Source: a virus
Reading direction: 5' to 3' (one strand)
IMG/VR virus record: IMGVR_UViG_3300027754_000047
Coordinates: 62,001 to 126,000 of that record
Length of the DNA stretch: 64,000 bases
The notes under the pieces are model-generated. The model saw only the letters and a list, made by a program, of their open reading frames with translations, ran no database searches and was not told the DNA's origin. Below, piece by piece: positions 9,174-16,392 of this stretch; within the stretch, counting starts at the first letter, position 1; every line of letters starts with the position of its first letter. Position numbers and translations under genes: made by a program.

Positions 9174-9713
9174 TTATTTACCTGTAAATTCGCTAGTCTT
9201 ATTTGCATGGCGTACAAACATCTCTACTGCCGCTAGGCCGCATTTTGCAACATTCTCTTTACAACTCTGCAGGTCTAATAATTGAGTGGAGTATTTAGGA
9301 TCTTGGCTATCCTGGATAGAGTAAGCCCCTGTATCGTCATATCCGCAAAAGTACAAATAAGGGCAACTAAGTGCTAAAGTTTTTGAGACATAAGCTCGAG
9401 TCTTTGCAGTCATAGGTTTACAGCAGAACACCACGGTATTACCTAGTTGAGTGGTTAGATCTTCTATTAACGAATCTAAGTCTGTAAATTGTCTAAACGT
9501 ACTAGACTTGCTTAGCTCTGCTACTGCTTCTTGTACGGCTTGAACCTTTGGTAGCCCTAAATCTACATCGGAGTAGCCTTGAGTAAAGGACTCCTTAGTG
9601 ACTAAGTCTTCATCCATTAAAGTGACGGTACCCTTATGGTACGCACCTAAAAGAGAAGCTAAGGTTCTGCCTGTGCCGTTTAAACCTACTACTACAAACT
9701 CCTGCTTAACCAT
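9174..9713 (-). CDS. ThiF/E1-like Rossmann-fold protein
   Basis: The 179-residue protein follows the ThiF/MoeB/E1 superfamily pattern. It opens with a strand and glycine-rich loop (FVVVGLNGTGRTLAS, residues 6-20), continues with VTLMDEDLV (acidic residues near 34-36, ribose-binding position), then the helix entry LGLPKVQAVQEAV that matches the GKPKA step. Family members adenylate the C-terminus of ubiquitin-like proteins. Here the Asn and Arg of the usual SNLNRQ segment are not conserved (KESFTQGY), and the protein is shorter than ThiF (about 250), so the adenylation activity is uncertain. It overlaps thyX by 8 bases. No ubiquitin-like, E2 or JAB partner was recognised. Confidence 0.7.
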   Translation of the reverse strand: MVKQEFVVVGLNGTGRTLASLLGAYHKGTVTLMDEDLVTKESFTQGYSDVDLGLPKVQAVQEAVAELSKSSTFRQFTDLDSLIEDLTTQLGNTVVFCCKPMTAKTRAYVSKTLALSCPYLYFCGYDDTGAYSIQDSQDPKYSTQLLDLQSCKENVAKCGLAAVEMFVRHANKTSEFTGK

Positions 9714-10593
9714 TACCGTGTTTCCTGGGATGAGGGGTGATATCTAATTGTTCTAACTTGTTTAAAAGTTCCGCTTGTTCTGATTTACCAAAGCCTGCCA
9801 AGTCTGCCGTCAAACTACCTATTGCCTGATTTAATCCTAGTTCAAGTATAGCTCCTTTTAAGGCTGCTATTTCTTGTTTGGAGAAAGTAACTGCTTCCAT
9901 TACGTAGTCTTCAAATGCTTCGCAACTAACAGGCACTAAGGGTTTTACCAGATTGTACGCTGCTTTGGCAAATTCTTGTATTTCAAACTGAGCATGCTTG
10001 CTTGCTCGTAGTCTAACGAAATTAAGGAAATTATGCAGGTCTATCTTCCAATAAAACTCCGTATACATACTTTGAGGCAATAACATTCGGGCTTGTTCTC
10101 TCGCTATGCCTGCTTCTACAGCTGTCATGTAGGTGTCGTAGGCCTTATCGCAGAACTGCTCGGCTTCTGTTACAAACCAATGAGCCTGGGGGTGCGGGTC
10201 AGCTAGGGAATCGGATGCCTGGAGGTTGATGGCTGACTGCACCCGGATGTTGTTAGCTTGAGGAGTATAGCACTGATCAGGTATAGTCGCATACCGCCCA
10301 GAATATTCGTTAATACTGGCCATGCGGTGGCGCATCCATTGCCTAGCTATAAATATAGGCATCTTTATGTGAAATTTTAATTCCACCATTTCAAAGGGTG
10401 AAGTGTGTTTATTTCGCATTAAATATCTAATAAGAGCGCGGTCCTTAACGGGGTCTTTGACCCCCTGCCCAGTGGAGATCCTAGCCGCCTGGACAACCGC
10501 CGAGTCTAAATTAATAGACTCGGCGGTTGCGGCCGGCATGGTTTCCACTAAACGGACGAACCCGTAAGGGCCTACGTTTAAAGTGTTATACAT
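9706..10593 (-). CDS. thyX: flavin-dependent thymidylate synthase ThyX
   Basis: The ThyX signature RHRMASINEYSGRY (residues 88-101, consensus RHRxxSxNExSGRY) is present. It is preceded by the N-terminal region with KHTSPFEM and followed by REQARMLLPQSMYTEFYW and NFVRLRASKHAQFEIQ, which carry the conserved Arg and His residues of the family. The enzyme makes dTMP from dUMP using FAD, NADPH and methylene-tetrahydrofolate. At 295 residues it is longer than the common 220-250, mainly through an extra C-terminal helical tail. It lies in the nucleotide-supply part of the operon. Confidence 0.95.
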   Translation of the reverse strand: MYNTLNVGPYGFVRLVETMPAATAESINLDSAVVQAARISTGQGVKDPVKDRALIRYLMRNKHTSPFEMVELKFHIKMPIFIARQWMRHRMASINEYSGRYATIPDQCYTPQANNIRVQSAINLQASDSLADPHPQAHWFVTEAEQFCDKAYDTYMTAVEAGIAREQARMLLPQSMYTEFYWKIDLHNFLNFVRLRASKHAQFEIQEFAKAAYNLVKPLVPVSCEAFEDYVMEAVTFSKQEIAALKGAILELGLNQAIGSLTADLAGFGKSEQAELLNKLEQLDITPHPRKHGNG

Positions 10594-10625
10594 TAAGCAC
10601 TTAACCTTTATTTGTAAGCGGTGCC

Positions 10626-11114
10626 TTAGCGAACGTAGTGCGCAGGATTTAACTTAATACCGAAATACTTCTCAGCTTCCATCCGATTCAATTGCTCCTG
10701 CATTGCATTAACCGTTGTTTCCACATTGTCCAACTTGGTCCACAAGTTGTCCAAGATGTGGTCTAACGGGGCCTTCTCAAAGGTAGCAGTCTTATTCTTA
10801 GGGCTAACTGCCTTTGCGGTATTAGCTGCCTTGTTTGCGATTGCCCGGCGTTGGCGCACTGTAAGGTACGGCTTCTCTTTAGTTGCCAGCTTAGTACCGA
10901 CATCCTTCATCAAACCACTAGCGATGTTGTCGGTGATGCGAATGCCGGTGGCATTCGTCACCAGTCTTGCAATTTCGTTCATAGTCATGGGAGCAACTAC
11001 GCTATCGTAGATACTCCAATTATCCAGAACGTTGTTAATGCACTCCGTACGGAGGTTAAAGGTAAGGCGGACGGGGGATTTACGGTTAACGGTTTTTGCG
11101 GTAGTCGTAGTCAT
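10626..11114 (-). CDS. hypothetical basic protein with C-terminal coiled coil (162 aa)
   Basis: The N-terminus is basic and Thr-rich (TTTTAKTVNRKSPVR). The centre resembles a small helical, DNA-binding-like domain (MNEIARLVTNATGIRITDN). Residues 120-150 form a heptad-like helix (LTKLDNVETTVNAMQEQLNRME pattern), suggesting oligomerisation. No recognised family. It is coupled to the upstream small ORF by an ATGA junction. Confidence 0.75.
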   Translation of the reverse strand: MTTTTAKTVNRKSPVRLTFNLRTECINNVLDNWSIYDSVVAPMTMNEIARLVTNATGIRITDNIASGLMKDVGTKLATKEKPYLTVRQRRAIANKAANTAKAVSPKNKTATFEKAPLDHILDNLWTKLDNVETTVNAMQEQLNRMEAEKYFGIKLNPAHYVR

Positions 11115-11314
11115 AGTAATACTTCCTCTGGAATTTCTGCTAAAAATGAATCATCGTCAATATCCATATAAGCTGATTTGGTGCGGTCATGGGTCGACCA
11201 CAATTCAAAATCTATTGTATCGGCGTTATTTCTACAAGGAGCCGGGGCCGGATCCCCCGGAGGTAGTTGTACTGTATTGCGGCAAGTCGTTGTAGGTTTC
11301 GGGCCAAATTCCAC
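11111..11314 (-). CDS. small acidic hypothetical protein, GTG start (67 aa)
   Basis: The frame ends in an ATGA junction with the next gene, which supports translation. I chose the GTG at 11314 because an AGGAG lies about 10 bases upstream. This makes an 83-base overlap with the preceding gene. A shorter form from an internal TTG or ATG is possible. The product is Pro-rich at the N-terminus and acidic at the end (MDIDDDSFLAEIPEE). Function unknown. Confidence 0.5.
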   Translation of the reverse strand: MEFGPKPTTTCRNTVQLPPGDPAPAPCRNNADTIDFELWSTHDRTKSAYMDIDDDSFLAEIPEEVLL

Positions 11315-11723
11315 GTCGAATCATCTCCTGGCCATGCATGATGGCCTCTAGGTTCCAAGTACATTGCGCAATATGGTCTTCACTAGTATCACCTTGCATG
11401 AATTTATTCATATGTCGGTTAGCTGAGGCTAAGAATACGCTTAAAGGCATACCCTTTTCCCAGTTTCTAATACCGTATTTATTGGCGCCTATATAGGCGA
11501 CTTGACCTGTACGAGCTCGGGCAAACGGGCTTAACAGGTCTATTCGAGGCTTATCTCTATCTGTATCTCGCTGAGCACCGGAGTCAAAAATTCTACTCTC
11601 TGTGGTTTTTGAGCCTAAGCCTAAGCCAAAAACTTTACCTTTGCCTGAGCCAAGATCTAAAACCTTAGTTGGCTCAGGTTCCAATGTAGCCGCCTTTTCC
11701 GGTGTCGTAAATGAAATAGCCAA
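11232..11723 (-). CDS. dATP/dGTP diphosphohydrolase-like protein (DUF5664 type)
   Basis: Residues about 45-150 match the phage DUF5664 (dGTP_diPhyd_N) pattern: SGAQRDTDRDKPRIDLLSPF, then KYGIRNWEKGMPLSVFLASA, RHMNKFMQGDTSEDH and a helix with EAIMHGQEMIRRGIWPE. The acidic ED..H and RH residues resemble the metal site of MazG-like NTP pyrophosphohydrolases. Relatives hydrolyse dATP or dGTP to the monophosphate, and a related enzyme (MazZ) serves 2-aminoadenine phages. The start is TTG, supported by AAGGAG about 10 bases upstream. The N-terminal 40 residues are a low-complexity Gly/Lys linker. Confidence 0.75.
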   Translation of the reverse strand: MAISFTTPEKAATLEPEPTKVLDLGSGKGKVFGLGLGSKTTESRIFDSGAQRDTDRDKPRIDLLSPFARARTGQVAYIGANKYGIRNWEKGMPLSVFLASANRHMNKFMQGDTSEDHIAQCTWNLEAIMHGQEMIRRGIWPETYNDLPQYSTTTSGGSGPGSL

Positions 11724-12120
11724 GATTCGGAAACTCCTTTTGTAGTTTACTCATAGACGAGGCAGCAAACACGGCTGCTTCTTTAATGTTATTAAATGCT
11801 TTAACTAAATGTCCGCTTTTACGTTTGCCTTCTTCTCCTACTATGAGGAGGAATCGAGCTTGCGTTGCTGGCGGAGTATAGCCGTATTCCATCCCTAATG
11901 GGGAAAAGTTATAGGGAATTTTAGCTTTGGCTTCTTCTAACTTTTCTTGGCGTTTAGCCCACTGGGCTAGGAAGCTGCGAGGCTTAATCTCGTAATTCTT
12001 AGGGTTAACCACTTCATTACGTACTACGTATTCCACTTCCTGCTTCGTACCGACAAAGGGTTCCCCATTAGTGCCTAAAAACCCATCACTTACGGAAGTG
12101 TATATAACAAACTTACTCAT
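11674..12120 (-). CDS. hypothetical protein (148 aa)
   Basis: A 148-residue protein starting MSKFVIYTSVSDGFLG, with a charged helix (AQWAKRQEKLEEAKAKI) in the middle and a C-terminal segment rich in aromatic residues (GYFIYDTGKGGYIGT). The N- and C-terminal parts resemble each other in style (strand plus aromatic turn). No motif known to me. It overlaps the diphosphohydrolase-like gene by 50 bases and the preceding gene by ATGA. Confidence 0.7.
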   Translation of the reverse strand: MSKFVIYTSVSDGFLGTNGEPFVGTKQEVEYVVRNEVVNPKNYEIKPRSFLAQWAKRQEKLEEAKAKIPYNFSPLGMEYGYTPPATQARFLLIVGEEGKRKSGHLVKAFNNIKEAAVFAASSMSKLQKEFPNLGYFIYDTGKGGYIGT

Positions 12121-12332
12121 TTTAAAAACTCCCTTAACGGGACCACAAAGACTTGAGCTAAAGTCAAACCTGGAACCACGGTCTTTAGTAACAAAAATCC
12201 ATCAGATTTAGAGGCTATGGCTGTATTTATTTCGTTAAAAATAAAATCAGGGTGTTTTAAATAGTCCACTAGGTAGTCACCCTTAGCATAAGCTAGGACC
12301 CATTGCTGAGGTTTCTGTTTTATTGGGCGCAT
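12117..12332 (-). CDS. small hypothetical protein (71 aa)
   Basis: A small soluble alpha/beta protein (QQWVLAYAKGDYLVDYL, then LLLKTVVPGLTLAQVFVVPL). A TTG codon lies directly before the ATG; I use the ATG at 12332. The first 50 bases overlap the upstream gene and the stop overlaps the next start (ATGA). Function unknown. Confidence 0.6.
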   Translation of the reverse strand: MRPIKQKPQQWVLAYAKGDYLVDYLKHPDFIFNEINTAIASKSDGFLLLKTVVPGLTLAQVFVVPLREFLK

Positions 12333-12783
12333 CAAACGTAATCCCAGCTGTGTGTTGTAGCAGGTGCCTAAGCTTATCCTTTATCTCGGTTACTCGGGCT
12401 GTATCTAATACGCATCGGTTGCTTTTATTGTCTGCTGTATTGAGCAGCTTATATGTATTATACAATAAATCTAGGACTTCACTAAAAGTAACCTTAGGGT
12501 CTTGGTTGAGCGTAATATTTTTAAATGCAAGCCCGTCTACCTCTATATCAAGTATGCTTAGTCCGGTGATAGTAGGGGCGTCCAACCAACCGGCTATCTC
12601 ATCGTACAAGCAATTCTCTAGTGTATGCTTAGCAGGGTTCTTACTAGAAGCAAAGCTACTTTGTGCCGCTGGGGCGTACTCTTTTAGTATGTAGTGGTGA
12701 AATACTGAAGCATCAGTAATCGTTGCAGTTATATTAAACTTAATGCCGTTCTTAAGGCTGACTCTTATTGGTGTAGTTGCCAT
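12283..12783 (-). CDS. hypothetical protein (166 aa)
   Basis: A 166-residue protein with an N-terminal strand-rich region (IRVSLKNGIKFNITATITD) and helical C-terminal half (ARVTEIKDKLRHLLQHT). No membrane segment, zinc site or catalytic motif is seen. It starts one base after the end of the upstream gene and overlaps the 71-residue gene by about 50 bases. Unknown. Confidence 0.7.
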   Translation of the reverse strand: MATTPIRVSLKNGIKFNITATITDASVFHHYILKEYAPAAQSSFASSKNPAKHTLENCLYDEIAGWLDAPTITGLSILDIEVDGLAFKNITLNQDPKVTFSEVLDLLYNTYKLLNTADNKSNRCVLDTARVTEIKDKLRHLLQHTAGITFDAPNKTETSAMGPSLC

Positions 12784-13172
12784 TAGGGTTTTCTTCCTTT
12801 CTTTGAACTAAAGTAACGTTTCTTATCGTTTTTATCCCCTAGTAGCCGGAAGCCTACAACCTCTAATGGAATTGTATCTATTTCTAGTTCTACGATAGGG
12901 GGTGGATTAAAGTCTGGGTTAGCAAGGGTAGATAATAAAGCTTTAGCCCCCGTACTAGTTAAGACCCACAAATACCTACCGTACTGTTCGCCATAGTTCC
13001 ACAAGTAGTCCCTAGATTCGTGCGCTTTCGCTATGGTAGGGTAAGGCCCTAATAAAAGCTGTTCCGCTCTCGGATCCATATCTATAGCCCAAATGCCCTC
13101 ATCTAAATATTGCTTCATTTCTTCAAACAATTTATCTCGTTGCGCGTAGCTCAGTAGGGTTTTATACCTCAT
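12783..13172 (-). CDS. hypothetical protein (129 aa)
   Basis: A 129-residue protein with helical N-terminal half (LLSYAQRDKLFEEMKQYLDE), a middle with several aromatic residues (YLWNYGEQYGRYLWVLTS) and a very basic end (KKRYFSSKKGRKP) that could contact nucleic acid. No known domain. It is coupled by overlap to the 176-residue gene upstream. Confidence 0.7.
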   Translation of the reverse strand: MRYKTLLSYAQRDKLFEEMKQYLDEGIWAIDMDPRAEQLLLGPYPTIAKAHESRDYLWNYGEQYGRYLWVLTSTGAKALLSTLANPDFNPPPIVELEIDTIPLEVVGFRLLGDKNDKKRYFSSKKGRKP

Positions 13173-13699
13173 GTTTGGCTCCCTATCATTTCTATAAATC
13201 CATCCAAGGTGTCTACTACTACAGTACCTTCCCCTGAACTAGAAGTTCGCATTAAACGCATATAGCCGTTGGGTGGGGTTAAATGCGACCCTACATGCAT
13301 AATCATATCTTCTGCTAGGACAGAGTTGTAGAAGAGCATGCCTGGAATGCTGCCTTTATGTTTATGGGCACAATCATCCACTACTTGCGCAAACTCTTGC
13401 CAAAGCGGAATCTGCATTAGCTTTCCCGCAGTTTTAAATAAGTCGTGGATATTCCAGGTTTGAGGTCTATGGCTGTATAGTTTGAACGGGTGTAAGGCCT
13501 CTTGGAGGTCAGCTAACGGCGTACTACTCGCCGTTAGCTTTTTCTTCCAATAGGTGTACTCATCTGAGCCCGACTCAAACAATCTGTTAATCAACTTGAG
13601 GCATACTTTGTTTTCGTAGGCCGCAAGTCTATTGTTTGCTTTGATCTCTTTAAACTGCTCAAAGTTATCAAAAGCGCTTGGCTCTTGCCGTTCTTTCAT
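13169..13699 (-). CDS. hypothetical protein (176 aa)
   Basis: A 176-residue mainly helical protein (KVCLKLINRLFESG, WQEFAQVVDDCAHKHKG) ending with beta-type sequence (TVVVDTLDGFIEMIG). It lies immediately downstream of the RecA-like gene, with one base shared, so an accessory role in recombination is possible by position only. No motif recognised. Confidence 0.7.
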   Translation of the reverse strand: MKERQEPSAFDNFEQFKEIKANNRLAAYENKVCLKLINRLFESGSDEYTYWKKKLTASSTPLADLQEALHPFKLYSHRPQTWNIHDLFKTAGKLMQIPLWQEFAQVVDDCAHKHKGSIPGMLFYNSVLAEDMIMHVGSHLTPPNGYMRLMRTSSSGEGTVVVDTLDGFIEMIGSQT

Positions 13700-14934
13700 T
13701 ACTGCCCTGCTGCTTCCTCGGTTGGAGTAACTGGGTACTTACTTAACTCGTAAATTGTTTTATCTACATCCAAGTTTGGGTATACTTTAATGCGATTAAT
13801 ACCAAGCGCATCGGAAATACGTTCCCGTAAGGCAACGTTTGACCGAATTGCCAAGCCTAACTCAGAATCCGTAACAGCTACCAGGCCCAGTTCTTTGCAG
13901 GAGTATTTGTTACTATTTACGGTAACAGTAATAATGTCCTTTAATCTGGCTCTGACTCCGTTAGGGCTATCGTCCGATAAGAGTAAAGCAGTGGCAGCAT
14001 CCCAATCAAACCAGCATTCGCTGATCTGGCCGGTCTGCTCATCATTCTTCCAACGATAAGGAATCTCGCAGTTGCGCTTACTAGCGCCCATAGAGTTCTT
14101 ATTGGTGGTGATCTTGAGGATCTTTTCTGTAAATCCTCGAGTAGCCTTGAACACTGGGGTGCTCTTGACAACTGAGAACCACAGGTCTAAGACCGCATGG
14201 TAGTCTTGCCCCGTGCCGCCTGGCTTCTTCTTAGCCCCCTGAATAGGGCTCATAGGGTCGTCCGACAAATGGTTGATATAAACCAAGGTATATGGCTTCA
14301 TATACAAATGTTTATTAATGTGCCGGAAGAACTCGTTATGACTCTTACACTTAATCATACCTCCGGTATTACGGGGGTTGACTCCTCCTTCCTTTTCAAT
14401 TCGAGCATCAGACTCTTTAGTATCAACGCCACCTAAGGAGTCGATAATAAACATGACAGGTACATCCTTCATGCTTGGGTCTTCTGCCGCAAACTTAATG
14501 GAATCCAACAGTTGCTCTTGCCACTCTTCAGTAGTAAATGCAACGTACTCGATAGTCTTTCGAGTGTTATCCGGCCCCACTATTGCCCGGTATAAGGCTG
14601 GACTTTTCTTGTTTTCTGTATCCACGTAGATACAAATACCTCCAAGGTCCATATATATCTTAGCCAAGGTCATAGCAAATGCAGACTTGCATGATTCTTT
14701 GGCCCCCGCTACGCCAATGATTCTACTCATTGGGTAGCAGGTTTGATCCGTAAGCCAGCGGTAGGCCAAGTGGTCAGTAGGAATACCCCACACTCGGTCT
14801 GCTAGATCGGACGCTAAACACACCTGCGACCCACCGCCCTTCATGGCGTGAGCCATGAGGGCCTGGATGCCGGCGTGGGTGCCTGTAAGGCTATCGGAAT
14901 CTTTCTTCTTCTTTGCCATAGTGGTAGTCTTCAT
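13699..14934 (-). CDS. RecA/UvsX-like recombinase
   Basis: A 411-residue ATPase of the RecA fold. It has a Walker A-type loop at residues 77-84 (GAKESCKS), a RecA-like VDTENK segment near 104-109, a hydrophobic Walker B strand at 160-166 (VMFIIDS) and TLVYINHLSDDP plus KKPGGTGQDYHAV after it, which resemble motifs 3 and 4 of RecA/UvsX. Such proteins catalyse homologous pairing in phage replication and repair. The Gly normally before the Walker Lys is Cys here. The Lys-rich N-terminus (KKKKDSD) and a C-terminal domain of about 100 residues are extra. It is part of the replication operon next to the polymerase. Confidence 0.85.
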   Translation of the reverse strand: MKTTTMAKKKKDSDSLTGTHAGIQALMAHAMKGGGSQVCLASDLADRVWGIPTDHLAYRWLTDQTCYPMSRIIGVAGAKESCKSAFAMTLAKIYMDLGGICIYVDTENKKSPALYRAIVGPDNTRKTIEYVAFTTEEWQEQLLDSIKFAAEDPSMKDVPVMFIIDSLGGVDTKESDARIEKEGGVNPRNTGGMIKCKSHNEFFRHINKHLYMKPYTLVYINHLSDDPMSPIQGAKKKPGGTGQDYHAVLDLWFSVVKSTPVFKATRGFTEKILKITTNKNSMGASKRNCEIPYRWKNDEQTGQISECWFDWDAATALLLSDDSPNGVRARLKDIITVTVNSNKYSCKELGLVAVTDSELGLAIRSNVALRERISDALGINRIKVYPNLDVDKTIYELSKYPVTPTEEAAGQ

Positions 14935-14937
14935 GGT

Positions 14938-16356
14938 TTACTGCTGTTGAATGTTATTAAGCTTGGCCATCATAGTCTTCATTTGGTCTGACAAATTACC
15001 CTTTGGCATAGCTGGGGCAGTTGGTACTGCAGTAGGCATAGCTGGGGCAGTTGGCATTCTAGGCGCTGTTGGCATAGCTGTTGGCATTCTAGGCGCCGTA
15101 GGCATAGCTGGAGCTGTTGGCATTCTAGGCGCCGTAGGCATAGCTGGAGCTGCTGGCATTCTAGGTGCTGCTGCCATTCTAGGTGCTGCTGGCATAGCTG
15201 TCGGAGTAGGCATTTCTGGCACTACCACTTGAACTGAACCTGTATTGAGTACCCCTGAACCAATAAGGGCCCATTCGTCTCCTGGAAAGAGCTCTTGGAG
15301 CCACTCGGTTTGGAGCTTTTCCGTATTAAGTAAGATGTACTCGCTGAAAGGCTTTGCAGTCTGTAAGACAGCATCAGGTAAAGCGTAACCTTGCCCAAAC
15401 TTATCCGCCACGTTACCTACATTGCAACAATACGTAGCAATGCCTGCAGCTCCAGTGGCGTAGGAACTAAAGGTTACCAGCTTTTGTTGAGTTGCAAAAT
15501 CCGAATGTAAGAACCCTGCTTCCCATGCATTCAAACTAGCTGAATCTGAGGAGATATCTCCGTATTCCTGCATGATGGCTTCACGACTAAAAGGCAAGCC
15601 GTCAGTACGCTCAAAGAAGGCGTCATAAAAACCTTCCTTTTGTCGAGCGTCTTCCCGACTCTTAATAGCAGACACCTGATTGATCATAAGGATCTTGTGG
15701 CGAGGCCAACTTGGTTGCCCTTCCTCGTTAACCGTATAGTCAATTCCTGCGTTGCGCATAACGTAACCTTGCAAGAACAGGGTTCGGGTTGCTCTGCCGA
15801 ATGGAGTATTTAAATCATTACCCTCAGCCGGTACAAGTTCTAACGCCCGCTTGTATTGCGGAGTAGTAGTATCCACAATAATTGAAGGTAAAGATCTACG
15901 GGCCTGCTTGTTGTACTTGTGTCCGCCGCCTGTACGCCACAAGTACTCTCGCATCTTGTACATAGGGCTCTTGTAGCCTCGGCCCCATTCGCCTTCGGCT
16001 TGGATGATCATTCCATCTTCGCCTTCAATCATGTTAATAGCCAAGATGTCTCGACGGTTCTTTGGGTCAGGATCATTGCCAATCTTGCGATAGACGTAGG
16101 CCCAGTCAAAGCCGTATTGCCCTAAGGTAGGAACCACGCCTCGCAGTTCATCTTCTCTAAAGAAGCCGCTGGTCATATTCTGCGATACCCCGTGCATAGG
16201 GTGAGGAGGCACCAGTATAAACTCACAAGGAGCCTTACTGGAAAGGTAGCCCATAGTAGGGGCAGTATCGTTAAAGATCTTTTGAAAGTCAGAGTTACGG
16301 CGTTCACCAGAAGTGGAGGACGAGTCGTACATAGCGCGGTTAAGGTCGAATGTCAT
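14938..16356 (-). CDS. replication-region protein with Pro/Ala/Met repeat tail (472 aa)
   Basis: Residues 1-375 form an unrecognised globular domain rich in aromatic and charged residues (FDWAYVYRKIGNDPDPK, WGRGYKSPMYKMREYLW). Residues 380-455 are a tandem repeat of MPTAPRMPTAPA-type units, followed by a short helix (DQMKTMMAKLNNIQQQ). The gene sits between the RecA-like recombinase and DNA polymerase, where phages often encode the single-stranded DNA-binding protein. The layout of a globular domain plus flexible low-complexity tail ending in a short peptide recalls SSB organisation. The tail is not acidic, however, and I see no gp32 zinc motif, so this remains a suggestion. Confidence 0.7.
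   Translation of the reverse strand: MTFDLNRAMYDSSSTSGERRNSDFQKIFNDTAPTMGYLSSKAPCEFILVPPHPMHGVSQNMTSGFFREDELRGVVPTLGQYGFDWAYVYRKIGNDPDPKNRRDILAINMIEGEDGMIIQAEGEWGRGYKSPMYKMREYLWRTGGGHKYNKQARRSLPSIIVDTTTPQYKRALELVPAEGNDLNTPFGRATRTLFLQGYVMRNAGIDYTVNEEGQPSWPRHKILMINQVSAIKSREDARQKEGFYDAFFERTDGLPFSREAIMQEYGDISSDSASLNAWEAGFLHSDFATQQKLVTFSSYATGAAGIATYCCNVGNVADKFGQGYALPDAVLQTAKPFSEYILLNTEKLQTEWLQELFPGDEWALIGSGVLNTGSVQVVVPEMPTPTAMPAAPRMAAAPRMPAAPAMPTAPRMPTAPAMPTAPRMPTAMPTAPRMPTAPAMPTAVPTAPAMPKGNLSDQMKTMMAKLNNIQQQ
15005..15215. repeat. tandem repeat encoding Pro/Ala/Met linker
   Basis: On the + strand, units such as GGCATAGCTG, GAGCTGTTGG and CATTCTAGGCGC recur with a basic period near 18 bases and a higher-order period of about 36-48 bases. 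Several units are nearly identical at the DNA level, so copy number may vary by slippage. The repeat encodes the flexible linker of the 472-residue protein. Confidence 0.85.
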
Positions 16357-16392
16357 TGAGTTTCCTTGGTAAGTGTTTTAGTAGGCATGCGT

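Noticed and set aside
15005-15215. Regular repeats that could suggest a CRISPR-like or regulatory array
   Set aside because: The units lie in frame within a coding region, encode a Pro/Ala/Met linker and have no unique spacers.
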